DNA from: Bacillus proteolyticus
Lineage (GTDB): Bacteria > Bacillota > Bacilli > Bacillales > Bacillaceae_G
Length of the DNA: 57,402 nucleotides
Assembly: GCF_001884065.1 (NCBI RefSeq)
Contig: NZ_MACH01000160.1
Coordinates: 1-57,402, forward strand
Direction: 5' to 3'
Part shown: piece by piece, positions 8,272 through 16,768 of the stretch
Layout: each line of letters starts with the position of its first letter
How positions within the stretch are numbered: position 1 is the stretch's first letter
Position numbers and translations under genes: made by a program
The notes under the pieces: model-generated
The model's database searches: none
What the model saw: the letters and a program-made list of their open reading frames with translations, nothing else
Told to the model about the DNA's origin: nothing

Positions 8272-10317
8272 ATGTCAAAATTTTCACTTACACTCATAGC
8301 TGGAAGCTCAAAAACAAAGCAAGCCTTACAGGAGCAACTGGAACAATTGCTTGGAGACTATGTTCATATTAAAAGCTATGCTGCGGATGAGGGAATACCG
8401 CAGTCCCTTGAAGATACAATTATCTTGTATTCATCAGCTTCTGTTTATGATCAAACAAATGATATGTATAGTGTGAATGCTGAGGAAATAATTGTGGGAA
8501 AGAGAACAGTTCATCATGAATATATTGATAAACTTTTAAGAATACCTGAAGATTCATCAGTTCTGGTGGTGAATGATAATGATGATGCAACTATAAATCT
8601 TATTGAATCCTTATATCAACTTGGTATCGATCATATTCAATTTATCCCTTTTCGGAAGGGGGTATTGTTTTATGATGATGTTCGAATTGCCGTTTCGCCA
8701 GGAGAAACACATCTGTGCCCTTCTTACATAAAAGAAGTAATCGATATAGGCGTACGTCTTTTTGATATGACAACAATCCTGGAGGTTGTAGAATGTTGCG
8801 GTTTGAACAAGGAGATATCCTCGAAGGTCTCAGAAAGGTATATTAGCAATATCATTGAATTACAACGTAAGCTATTACATGCAGAGCGGGATGCTAAGCA
8901 GATGAGCGAGCATATCCAAAATGTGTTGGGAACTGTCGATGATGGAATATTGGTCGTTAACCAGGAAGGACGGATTACGGTAATCAATGAACGTCTTACG
9001 GCATTGTTTCATATTGTGGCACAAGATGTGGTTAATGAGCATATAGAACATGTGATGAGCCGTCGGGATATTACCGATTTCATCATGAATGGAAAGGATG
9101 AAAGCAAGTTCTTCAACATAGATGGCGTGGATGTCGTAATTTTTCGATTGCAAATGGTGCAAGAAAATACAATTGTCGCAACTTTTAAGAGTGTACATCA
9201 AGCCTTTGAAATTGAAAAAACAGCGCAAAGAGAAATGCGTAATAAAGGATTTCATACTAAATACGGATTTCAGGATATTATCGGCGAACATACTGTAATG
9301 AAAGAGCGTAAGCGAATCGCCAAGAAACTTGCCTTATCAGAACATCCAATTTTAATTCAGGGTGATACAGGAACAGGAAAAGAACTGTTTGCCCATGCTA
9401 TTCATGAGCATTCATTGCGAAAAAACGGACCGTTTCTGGCTGTAAACTGTAGCGCATTAACAGAGAACCTGCTTGAAAGTGAATTGTTCGGTTACGAAGA
9501 AGGGACATTTACAGGAGCACAAAAGGGGGGCAAGAAAGGTCTGTTTGAATTAGCTGATAACGGAACTATCTTTTTGGATGAAATCGGCGACATAAGTCTT
9601 ACAGTTCAATCACATCTGCTGCGCGTTCTGCAGGAGGGAGAAATCCGAAGAATCGGCGGTGTAAGAATTATACCTGTTAATGTTCGAGTGATTACCGCAA
9701 CAAATAAAGATCTTCAAGAAAAGATACGTGCCGGTTCATTCAAAGCCGATTTATTTTACCGACTGAATGTACTTAATCTCTGTATTCCACCACTCATTGA
9801 GAGAAGGGCGGATATACCAATTTTGATTAAGCATTTCATCACAAAGAGTGGAAAATGGGTAAAGATAGAACAAGATGTACTAGAGTATTTCATGCAATAT
9901 GAATGGCCTGGAAATATACGAGAACTAAAAAGCACAATTGATTATATGCTAACGATTTGTGAGGGAAATGTCGTGACGAAAGGAGATCTTCCGTCAATGC
10001 TGGGACAAGAGGGGGGTAGCATGACATCCGAATATTCCATATGTGGAAGTATACTGGAAATGAAGGAGCATATTTTTATCTTGGAAGTAATCAAGCAATG
10101 CAACGAAAAAGGAAAAGCGGCAAGCAGAGATCTGCTTTCAAGTAAAAGCAAAGAATCAGACTTTATTTTATCTCCTCAGCAAATTCGCCGCCGCCTGGAT
10201 ATTTTAGAAAGTGAAGGATTCGTCGTAAAAGGCAGAGGACGGGCAGGTACAAAGATCACTGATGCAGGAATAGAGTATTTGTATTTTCTTAAGACAAAGT
10301 ATGCTGTGTATTGCTAA
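8272..10317 (+). CDS. Sigma-54-dependent transcriptional activator
   Basis: Bacterial enhancer-binding protein of 681 residues. An N-terminal sensor region (1-200, PrpR_N-like) is followed by a PAS domain (about 212-310) and an AAA+ core. The core has Walker A GDTGTGKE (364-371), a GTFTGA loop (411-416; canonical GAFTGA) that contacts sigma-54, and Walker B GTIFLDE (431-437). The C-terminus is not an obvious Fis helix-turn-helix. It looks like a winged helix (SPQQIRRRLDILESEGFVVK near 635-655), which is unusual for the family. It diverges from yfcC-iadA, whose sigma-54 promoter it should activate. A TATAAT at 8235-8240 may be its own -10 box. Confidence 0.92.
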   Translation: MSKFSLTLIAGSSKTKQALQEQLEQLLGDYVHIKSYAADEGIPQSLEDTIILYSSASVYDQTNDMYSVNAEEIIVGKRTVHHEYIDKLLRIPEDSSVLVVNDNDDATINLIESLYQLGIDHIQFIPFRKGVLFYDDVRIAVSPGETHLCPSYIKEVIDIGVRLFDMTTILEVVECCGLNKEISSKVSERYISNIIELQRKLLHAERDAKQMSEHIQNVLGTVDDGILVVNQEGRITVINERLTALFHIVAQDVVNEHIEHVMSRRDITDFIMNGKDESKFFNIDGVDVVIFRLQMVQENTIVATFKSVHQAFEIEKTAQREMRNKGFHTKYGFQDIIGEHTVMKERKRIAKKLALSEHPILIQGDTGTGKELFAHAIHEHSLRKNGPFLAVNCSALTENLLESELFGYEEGTFTGAQKGGKKGLFELADNGTIFLDEIGDISLTVQSHLLRVLQEGEIRRIGGVRIIPVNVRVITATNKDLQEKIRAGSFKADLFYRLNVLNLCIPPLIERRADIPILIKHFITKSGKWVKIEQDVLEYFMQYEWPGNIRELKSTIDYMLTICEGNVVTKGDLPSMLGQEGGSMTSEYSICGSILEMKEHIFILEVIKQCNEKGKAASRDLLSSKSKESDFILSPQQIRRRLDILESEGFVVKGRGRAGTKITDAGIEYLYFLKTKYAVYC

Positions 10318-10418
10318 AGAAATCATTCCTATATTTTGATTGTGAAAGGAAAAGATATAATTAGCCATTACTAAAAGGGATAATACTAACATATAAATTT
10401 TTTAGGTATTGCGCCATG

Positions 10419-10452
10419 AAAGATGGTTGATATTAAGCCATCTTTTATTTTT
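10419..10452 (+). terminator. Terminator of the sigma-54 activator gene
   Basis: AAAGATGG pairs with CCATCTTT across a short loop, followed by TATTTTT. From here to 10,700 I see no further gene. Confidence 0.8.
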
Positions 10453-10719
10453 AATTATGAAAATGAAATTTGAAATCATAATTTTCAATCCATATTTGGC
10501 TGTAGAGACGAATAAATTTCACGTACCGTATCTTATATTAATAAAAAAAAGTCAGTAATACAGGGATTTTAAGTGATTCAATTATCATTATTCCCATAAT
10601 GGACAGAAAGGTATAAAAGGAATCAGTTAGCATTTTAAAGTTAAGAGACATGTATGATGAGCACTATATTATAATTATTTATGTTATGAAACCTATGTCT
10701 AAAAAGGAGTGATTTTAAT

Positions 10720-11142
10720 ATGTACAAACTTAAAACAAAAGAAACTAACAATAGTGTAATTGAATTTATTGAAAGTGTTGAAAATCTTAAAAAACGAGAA
10801 AACGCATATCAATTATTAGATATATTTACTGAAACAACAGGTTATACAGCAAAAATGTGGGGACCAAGCATTATCGGCTTTGGAACATACCATTATAAGT
10901 ATGCATCTGGTCATGAGGGAGATGCTCCATTAGTAGGCTTTTCCCCAAGAAAGGCTAAAATTAGTTTATATTTTGCAGCTGGTGATCCTAAGAGAGAGGA
11001 ACTATTAAAAAGCTTTGGAAAATACACCTCTGGAAAATCGTGTATTTATATTAATAAAATGGCAGACATTGATAGCGATGTTCTAAAAGCGCTAATCAAA
11101 CAATCTGTAAGTTTTTTGAAGGAAACGTATCAAAATCATTAA
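10720..11142 (+). CDS. DUF1801 protein
   Basis: A 140-residue cytosolic protein of the DUF1801 (YdhG-like) family. Features are the KMWGPSIIGFG region, FSPRKAKISLY and GKYTSGKSCIYINKMADID. No enzymatic role is established for the family. AAAAGGAGTG precedes the ATG at good spacing. It is monocistronic, with long AT-rich gaps on both sides. Confidence 0.85.
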   Translation: MYKLKTKETNNSVIEFIESVENLKKRENAYQLLDIFTETTGYTAKMWGPSIIGFGTYHYKYASGHEGDAPLVGFSPRKAKISLYFAAGDPKREELLKSFGKYTSGKSCIYINKMADIDSDVLKALIKQSVSFLKETYQNH

Positions 11143-11493
11143 TGAATTTTATAGAATTACTTTGAACATTTTCCTAGAGTGCCCCTTCATACCCAAAATC
11201 GTGTCCGTATTCCTTAAGGTGTAGGTATCAACATGGGAGGACGATAAAAATATTATGTTAACAATGTAAGGTGTCACAAATTTTTAATATATTAATGTGA
11301 TTGAATAAGGTAACACTGGAGTAAATGATTAGAAACGCCAAATTAGAGAAATAAAGAAGTCTCAAAAACGGAGTTTTTTGAGATGAATCATAATCATGTC
11401 ATTATCAATGAAAGATTAAATTGTCTAAAAATGACATTGTCAAAGTAACTTAAATTGGTTATCATAAAAACGAATAAAACAGGAGATGAGCAG
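11143..11493. other. Intergenic stretch before the GntR regulator gene
   Basis: CTCAAAAA / TTTTTTGAG at about 11,361-11,383 forms a hairpin with T-rich arms and could terminate transcription. TGTCATT (11,397-11,403) and AATGACA (11,430-11,436) form an inverted repeat that could be an operator of the following gene. No open frame looks genuine. Confidence 0.4.
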
Positions 11494-12174
11494 ATGAATA
11501 CAAACTCAAAAAAGTCTTTTTCGAAAGTTTCTCATAGGAAGTTAGTGGATGAGGTCTTAGAACGTCTACAAGAAAAAATTTTTTCTGGTGAGTACGCAGT
11601 AGGCGATCGACTTCCTACAGAGCCACAATTAATGGAAGAGCTAGGCGTAGGACGCTCGACGCTAAGAGAAAGTATAAAAATCTTAGTACATGCCGGCATA
11701 CTAGAGGTTCGGCAAGGACACGGTACTCGTATTGTATCACTAAGTATGGTACAAGATTCATTTGAAAAACGGTTACAAGATGCCAATATAGACCATGTGT
11801 ATGAAGCAAGAAATATGTTAGATAAAGAAGTAGCTATGCTGGCTGCAAAACGCCGCGATGAGGAAGACCTTTTACTCCTAAAAGGATATTTAAATAAGAG
11901 GAAGAACGCTTTTCACGAGGGAAATTATTTAGAATATATAGATGCAGATATTCAATTTCATCTATCTATTGCAAAAGCAAGTAAGAACCAGGTTATGTTG
12001 GATTTGTATCAATCATTTGTACCCGTTCTTCGTCATATCCTAACCCAATTGATATTAAATACAAATGACTATCAAGACAACTCTGTTATTCATGAAAAAT
12101 TGTTCCAGGCTATTTCAAATCAAAATGCAGAGAAAGCACAAACATACGCTATTCAAAATTTGGAGCTGAAATAA
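11494..12174 (+). CDS. GntR-family regulator, FadR subfamily
   Basis: A 226-residue repressor or activator with an N-terminal winged helix (LPTEPQLMEELGVGRSTLRE, then EVRQGHGTRI) and a C-terminal FCD ligand domain (DIQFHLSIAKAS, IHEKLFQAI). The last metal-binding His usual in FCD domains seems replaced (AQTYAIQNL), so metal or ligand use may be altered. The start is ATG 11,494, preceded by AGGAGATGAG. It is followed by a MOSC gene and an MFS exporter, each with the same 17-bp near-palindromic upstream repeat, the likely targets of this regulator. Confidence 0.9.
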   Translation: MNTNSKKSFSKVSHRKLVDEVLERLQEKIFSGEYAVGDRLPTEPQLMEELGVGRSTLRESIKILVHAGILEVRQGHGTRIVSLSMVQDSFEKRLQDANIDHVYEARNMLDKEVAMLAAKRRDEEDLLLLKGYLNKRKNAFHEGNYLEYIDADIQFHLSIAKASKNQVMLDLYQSFVPVLRHILTQLILNTNDYQDNSVIHEKLFQAISNQNAEKAQTYAIQNLELK

Positions 12175-12193
12175 GCTCCTTAAATAACAACTA

Positions 12194-12210
12194 AAAACAT
12201 CAGATGATAT
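12194..12210 (+). promoter_or_regulatory. Candidate GntR operator, copy 1
   Basis: AAAACATCAGATGATAT is repeated perfectly at 12,893-12,909. The core CATC-A-GATG is a short inverted repeat of the size bound by GntR dimers. It lies 26 bp before the MOSC gene's ATG. Confidence 0.55.
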
Positions 12211-12235
12211 TATGAATTATGAAGGGAGATAGAAA

Positions 12236-12883
12236 ATGTCATGAACTATTTTTCAAGTAAAGTCCATCAATATTGGCAAAGTTGAAAATCTAAGCTATGG
12301 AAAAACTGTTATTTCAACAGCGATAAGAAAGCGTTCTGTCCAAGGAAGGATTTTTTTAACGAAAATAGGTTTACTTGGAGATGAACAAGCCTATAAAGAC
12401 CATGGCGGAAAAGATAAAGCTTTGTGTGTGTATTCTTATAATCGTTACGCCTATTGGAACAATATAATCCATAACATGATAGATGATTCACTCTTTGGAG
12501 AAAATATCACGGTATACGGTTTGACTGAAGAAAAGGTTCATATTGGGGATATCTTCGCTTTCGGAGAAGCAGTCATACAGGTTTCCGAGCCAAGGAATCC
12601 ATGTTATAAGCTTGCTAAAAAATATGACGTTCCTAATCTAGCGTTTGAAATGCAACAAACAGGATATACCGGTTTCCTATGTCGAGTGCTACAAGAAGGT
12701 AATGTGTCGGCAAGTGATTGTTTACAACTTGTTTCATCGCATCCTAAAAGGGTATCGATTTCACAAGTCAATCATGTTAAATTCCACAATAAATACAATA
12801 AAGAAGCACTAGATAGAATTATTGAGGTGGATGCACTATCGGACAGTTTAAGAGAGTTACTATTGAAACGATTAAATAAATAA
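12236..12883 (+). pseudogene. MOSC-domain protein (YiiM-like), stop at codon 3
   Basis: MOSC proteins bind a sulfur-carrying or molybdenum centre through a conserved Cys, seen here in EPRNPCYKLA; YiiM-type proteins reduce N-hydroxylated compounds. The frame fits a 215-codon gene beginning at ATG 12,236, six bases after GAAGGGAGAT. However, the third codon is TGA (12,242-12,244). Downstream codons such as VKSINIGKVENLSYGK and TKIGLLGDEQAYKDHGGKD are family-like and start-codon-free until TTG 12,422. So the gene is silent, uses an unusual start, or contains a base error. Confidence 0.75.
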
Positions 12884-12892
12884 TTACACCGT

Positions 12893-12909
12893 AAAACATC
12901 AGATGATAT
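12893..12909 (+). promoter_or_regulatory. Candidate GntR operator, copy 2
   Basis: Second perfect copy of AAAACATCAGATGATAT, 38 bp before the MFS exporter start. Copies in front of both genes, and none obvious in front of the regulator itself, suggest the regulator controls the two downstream genes separately. Confidence 0.55.
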
Positions 12910-12946
12910 ACTCAATATTGATGTTTTGAGAGAGGAGATATACAAT

Positions 12947-14125
12947 TTGAAAAATAGAAAACGAACCTATATCTATATATTGGCATTATTTTTTGCTTCT
13001 ATTAATTTACGTATAGGAATCACATCAATCTCACCTTTATTAGAGACAATTCGTCAGGACTTAAACATGAGCAACTTTTCCGTTAGTTTTCTGACATCTA
13101 TTCCCGTATTATGTATGGGTGTGTTTGCATTACTTACAGGTAAGGTGAACAAGAAGTATGGAGCAGAAAAGGCAATTTTAGCTTGTCTTATTTTAATTGG
13201 AGTTGCAACATGTATGAGAGCTTTTACTTATTCAGTTCTCACATTGCTTATTAGCTCTCTATTTATTGGTATTGGTATTGCGGTTGCTGGTCCATTGCTA
13301 TCTGGATTTATTAAGGAGAAGTTTCCTACTAAGATTGGTTTAATGATAGGAGTATATTCAGTTGGAATGGGAACAGGTGCTTCCTTAAGCGCAGGGATGA
13401 CTATCCCTTTACAACATGTATTGAAAGACTCTTGGAATATGGCACTTGCATTTTGGAGTGTGTTTACCATTGTTGCTCTTCTCTTCTGGTATCCCGTTAT
13501 GAGACTAGATAAAACTACTAAAACACATAATAAACAAAACAATATATTACCATTAAAAAATAAGAAGGTATGGTTGTTTACAGTCTTTTTTGGACTGCAA
13601 TCAGGTATTTTTTATTGTATTACCACTTGGCTTGCTCCAGCAACTCAAAGTGTAGGGTTAAATAGTCAGCAAGCTGGAACTCTGGTTACCGTCTTTACAT
13701 TTGTTCAAATGGTATGTAGCTTTGTCATTCCAACTTTAGCGGATTTTTATAAAAATCGAACATTTTGGTTATTAGGTAGTGTGTGTGTTGTGGTAATAGG
13801 TTTGTCACTCATGATATATCCATTGACTACAGCATGGATCCCTTCTATTTTACTTGGAATTGGGCTTGGTGGGTTATTTCCGTTGGCTCTTATGTTACCG
13901 TTGGATGAAACAAATACACCGGAAGATGCAAGTGCATGGACTGCCATGATGCAGTCAGGAGGATATATGATTGGTGGACTTATTCCTGTTTTAGCAGGTA
14001 TTATACGTGACTTTTCTCAAGGTTATCAACAGGTGTTTCTCATGATATTATTTTTAAGCGTGATTTTGTTCATTTTAACTTTAGTAATGAATCAGAGAAA
14101 AGTAGAAACTAAGGTCTTACAGTGA
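12947..14125 (+). CDS. MFS transporter, CynX/NimT family
   Basis: A 392-residue, 12-helix major facilitator. The N-terminus (FFASINLRIGITSISPLL) and the GKVNKKYGAEKA loop between helices 2 and 3 place it in the CynX/NimT (cyanate / nitroimidazole) group. The start is TTG 12,947 because AGAGGAGATA lies 8 bases upstream; an in-frame TTG at 12,926 has none. It follows the MOSC gene by 63 bp and has its own candidate operator. With a MOSC enzyme beside it, export of a toxic nitrogen compound is a reasonable guess. Confidence 0.88.
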   Translation: MKNRKRTYIYILALFFASINLRIGITSISPLLETIRQDLNMSNFSVSFLTSIPVLCMGVFALLTGKVNKKYGAEKAILACLILIGVATCMRAFTYSVLTLLISSLFIGIGIAVAGPLLSGFIKEKFPTKIGLMIGVYSVGMGTGASLSAGMTIPLQHVLKDSWNMALAFWSVFTIVALLFWYPVMRLDKTTKTHNKQNNILPLKNKKVWLFTVFFGLQSGIFYCITTWLAPATQSVGLNSQQAGTLVTVFTFVQMVCSFVIPTLADFYKNRTFWLLGSVCVVVIGLSLMIYPLTTAWIPSILLGIGLGGLFPLALMLPLDETNTPEDASAWTAMMQSGGYMIGGLIPVLAGIIRDFSQGYQQVFLMILFLSVILFILTLVMNQRKVETKVLQ

Positions 14126-14203
14126 TATCCAGTTGTTATAATAAAAACTTAGAGTAGGCTTTTCCTTAGAGTAGCAAGCCCATATTCTTTTTTATCGAAT
14201 TTG

Positions 14204-14241
14204 CTTAGCGTATATTTTCGTTAAAATGTGGGTGGTACCCC
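14204..14241 (-). repeat. Degenerate Tn3/Tn4430-like 38-bp end
   Basis: On the minus strand it begins GGGGTACCACCCACATTTTA and ends GCTAAG after exactly 38 bp, the length of the Tn4430 repeat. The outer tip touches an IS231-like left end (CATGCCCATCAAG), repeating the arrangement at 3521. No partner end is visible to the left. Confidence 0.6.
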
Positions 14242-14335
14242 ATGCCCATCAAGTTAAAATATCATAATATCCCCAGAACGAAAAATTTTTACTTATTAAT
14301 CATTTTTATCGTTTTTTGGAAAAACATTATTGTAA
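14241..14335. repeat. Left half of a palindromic IS231-ended repeat
   Basis: CATGCCCATCAAGTTAAAAT is followed by CCCCAGAACGAAAAATTTTT and, about 30 bp later, TTTTTATCGTTTTTTGG. The right IS231-like end is missing, so the copy is truncated. Confidence 0.6.
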
Positions 14336-14401
14336 CCATGACTTTATAAATTTCACACAAAACTCAGGACTTGAAAAAAATTTTGGAATTCCTTTAAATA
14401 G

Positions 14402-14428
14402 TGTCACACATTTTAGAGCTTAATTGTC
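14402..14428 (+). promoter_or_regulatory. ECF41-type promoter
   Basis: TGTCACA (14,402-14,408), a 16-bp spacer and TGTC (14,425-14,428) match the known ECF41 target TGTCACA-N16-CGTC except for one base. It lies 53 bp upstream of the epimerase gene, and an ECF41 sigma factor is encoded two genes downstream. Confidence 0.75.
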
Positions 14429-14480
14429 TTATTTATGGAGATGAAAAATCTTGTACTTATTATATTTAGGAGGCTTATTT

Positions 14481-15338
14481 ATGAAAATATTTCTTGCTGG
14501 TTCTACAGGTGTTATCGGACGCTCTTTAATTCCCATGTTGGTACAAAAGGGTCACGAGGTTTTTGGGATGATTCGATCAGAATCGAATGTTGAAATGATT
14601 CAAGAGATGGGAGGCATACCAGTGGTTGCGGATGCCTTTGACCGAGATAATGTTTATGCTGCCTTAAATGAAATAAAGCCTGATGTTGTGATTCATCAAC
14701 TTACGTCCCTAAATAGCGAAGATGTGAATGAAAACGCTAGGATAAGAAAAGAAGGGACTCGGAACCTTGTAGATGCTGCTATTTGTGCTGGGGTAAAAAA
14801 AATTATTGCCCAAAGTATCTCTTGGGCATACGAGCCTGGTAACACGCTTGCTACAGAAGAGACGCCATTAGATATTAATGCCCCGTTACCACGTAAAATA
14901 ACAATTGATGGTGTGCTTGCCTTGGAGGAAAAGGTATCTCAAATGCCTGAGTTTGTTATTCTTCGCTATGGTACATTATATGGTCCGGGAACTTGGTACT
15001 CAAAGGATGGTAAAATTTCCACGCAGCTACGTAGACAAGAGTTATTCGCAACGAATGGGATAACATCTTTTCTACATGTTGAAGATGCAGTGAAAGCAGC
15101 AGTATTAGCATTAAATTGGCCATCAGGAATGGTAAATATCGTAGATGATGAACCAGTGAAGGGTACCGTTTGGCTACCCCATTTTGCTGAAGTAATTGGG
15201 GCTCCTCGTCCCAAATTACAGGACTCATATAATCCATGGGAACGTGGAAACTCAAATCGTAAAGCAAAAAATGAATATGGCTGGAAACCAACCTATTCCT
15301 CATGGAAAGAGGGATTTAACACGATAACCAACTATTAA
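14481..15338 (+). CDS. NAD(P)-dependent epimerase/dehydratase (ECF41 partner)
   Basis: A 285-residue extended short-chain dehydrogenase-type protein. Residues 1-12 (KIFLAGSTGVIG) form the dinucleotide-binding loop. The usual catalytic YxxxK is not evident, since ISWAYEPG stands at that place, so the reaction is uncertain. The start is the ATG after AGGAGG (14,469-14,474). ECF41 sigma factors are characteristically linked to carboxymuconolactone decarboxylase, oxidoreductase or epimerase genes, which they transcribe. This gene and the promoter before it fit that role exactly. Confidence 0.85.
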   Translation: MKIFLAGSTGVIGRSLIPMLVQKGHEVFGMIRSESNVEMIQEMGGIPVVADAFDRDNVYAALNEIKPDVVIHQLTSLNSEDVNENARIRKEGTRNLVDAAICAGVKKIIAQSISWAYEPGNTLATEETPLDINAPLPRKITIDGVLALEEKVSQMPEFVILRYGTLYGPGTWYSKDGKISTQLRRQELFATNGITSFLHVEDAVKAAVLALNWPSGMVNIVDDEPVKGTVWLPHFAEVIGAPRPKLQDSYNPWERGNSNRKAKNEYGWKPTYSSWKEGFNTITNY

Positions 15339-15380
15339 CAAGAAATAATGATCACCCCATTAACAAAGGCGGTTATTGTT

Positions 15381-15644
15381 GTGAAGATAAATAAAAAATA
15401 TGAACCTATTATTCTTACTATTCTAACAGGGCTTTGTACCTCTGGTTTCATATCATTTGTACTTGTTTCTATAAACATAGGATATAACCCTACATTTCTT
15501 ATTCATTGGCCACAAATGTGGGGAGAGGCCTTTATTAGCTCCATACCTTGTGCTTATTATTTTCCGAGAATTATAAGGAAATTTATGAACCTATTCACAT
15601 TTGTAGAAAAGGAGAAATCATTTGAAAGGGTAATAAAAGATTAA
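15381..15644 (+). CDS. DUF2798 membrane protein
   Basis: An 87-residue protein with two predicted membrane helices: ILTILTGLCTSGFISFVLVS, and a second one from WGEAFISSIPCAYYF. This is the DUF2798 pattern. The function is unknown. I prefer GTG 15,381 (AAAGGCGG upstream) to ATG 15,348, which lacks a ribosome binding site. It follows the epimerase by 42 bp and is probably cotranscribed with it from the ECF41 promoter. Confidence 0.75.
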   Translation: MKINKKYEPIILTILTGLCTSGFISFVLVSINIGYNPTFLIHWPQMWGEAFISSIPCAYYFPRIIRKFMNLFTFVEKEKSFERVIKD

Positions 15645-15645
15645 T

Positions 15646-15713
15646 AATGAAATCACTAAAGTTAAAGCATATGTATATAAAATGGTTGTTCATCGTTGTA
15701 TGAAGTTCAGAGG
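15646..15713 (+). pseudogene. Duplicated fragment of the ECF41 gene
   Basis: The stretch encodes NEITKVKAYVYKMVVHRCMK and aligns base by base with 15,943-16,003 of the following sigma factor gene (NEITDVKAYINKMVVNRCMN). It covers only a piece of sigma region 2. It is likely a relic of a tandem or second ECF gene. Confidence 0.8.
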
Positions 15714-15774
15714 GATAATATAATGATATGTATCTTTAATGTTCATTAGACTGAGGGATGTACAATTACTAAAG

Positions 15775-16686
15775 ATGAAAGGGATGGCAAGTATACTACG
15801 AGAATTGGATTTAGAAGACTTATATAAAGAATATAAGAAATATTACTTTTCGATAGCATATTACTTACTTGGCTCCATAGGAGCTGCTGAAGATATTGTT
15901 CAAGATGTTTTTGTAAAGCTAATAGAACATGAAAAGACTAATAATGAAATCACCGATGTTAAGGCATATATAAATAAAATGGTTGTTAATCGTTGCATGA
16001 ATGAGTTGAAATCTAGTAGAAAAAAGAAAGAATCTTATATAGGGATTTGGTTACCGGAACCCATATTGCAGGAATTGAATGGTGAACCTCTTGAAAGGAC
16101 GATTCAATCGGATCAACTAAGTTATTCATATTTGGTTCTTATGGAGAGCCTTTCACCCAGAGAAAGAACGGCATACGTTCTAAGAAATGCTCTGGGACTA
16201 CAACATAGTGAGATTTCTGAAATCATTCAAACTACAGAAATCAATAGCCGTAAAATATTGAGTAGAGCTCAGAGAAAAATAAAATCGGGGCAAAGTGAAA
16301 GTAAATCAGCCATGCCATCAAGTCTAAAGAATGAATATATAACACAATTTAAATATGCGTTATCAAATGGAGATATTCAGGTAATAACCAATTTGCTATC
16401 TAATGATATCACACTTACTTCTGATGGTGGCGGACAGGTAAGAGCAGCAATTAATGTTATTGAGGGTAAACAGCGTGTTTCTGCACTTATTTCGGGTATT
16501 GTATATAAATTTTTTTCAGATAAAATGGTCAATATCGCTATAGTAAATAATCAACAAGGTATAGTTGTTACGCAAAATGGAAAATTAACGGGTATTTTTT
16601 GTTTTGAGTGGAATTCTGAAACCTATAAAATTAATCGGATATTTTATGTAGTAAATCCAGATAAGCTAAAATATACTACCTTGTGA
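15775..16686 (+). CDS. ECF41-family RNA polymerase sigma factor with SnoaL-like C-terminus
   Basis: About 303 residues. Region 2 (DLYKEYKKYYFSIAYYLLGS, AEDIVQDVF) and region 4 (LSPRERTAYVLRNALGLQHS) are followed by a SnoaL-like domain. The ECF41 hallmarks are present: WLPEP at about 92-96, DGGGQVRAA at 217-225 and NPDKL at 294-298. In this group the C-terminal domain itself controls activity, with no anti-sigma factor. The start is unclear: ATG 15,775 has GAGGG 14 bases upstream, ATG 15,784 is alternative. Its target should be the TGTCACA-N16-TGTC promoter before the epimerase gene. Confidence 0.92.
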   Translation: MKGMASILRELDLEDLYKEYKKYYFSIAYYLLGSIGAAEDIVQDVFVKLIEHEKTNNEITDVKAYINKMVVNRCMNELKSSRKKKESYIGIWLPEPILQELNGEPLERTIQSDQLSYSYLVLMESLSPRERTAYVLRNALGLQHSEISEIIQTTEINSRKILSRAQRKIKSGQSESKSAMPSSLKNEYITQFKYALSNGDIQVITNLLSNDITLTSDGGGQVRAAINVIEGKQRVSALISGIVYKFFSDKMVNIAIVNNQQGIVVTQNGKLTGIFCFEWNSETYKINRIFYVVNPDKLKYTTL

Positions 16687-16768
16687 ATCCAATGGGACGT
16701 GTAATACGGAAATATCGGGTATAGATTATAATAACATTTTAATATCGACTGATATAGGGAGCACGTCC

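Noticed and set aside
11190-11235. CGTGTCCGTATTCCTTAAGG as a further Tn3-type end
   Set aside because: Similarity to the 38-bp ends is too weak and the GGGG tip is missing.
11269-11297. Another TGTCACA upstream of the GntR gene
   Set aside because: No GTC follows at the right distance; not a matching ECF41 promoter.
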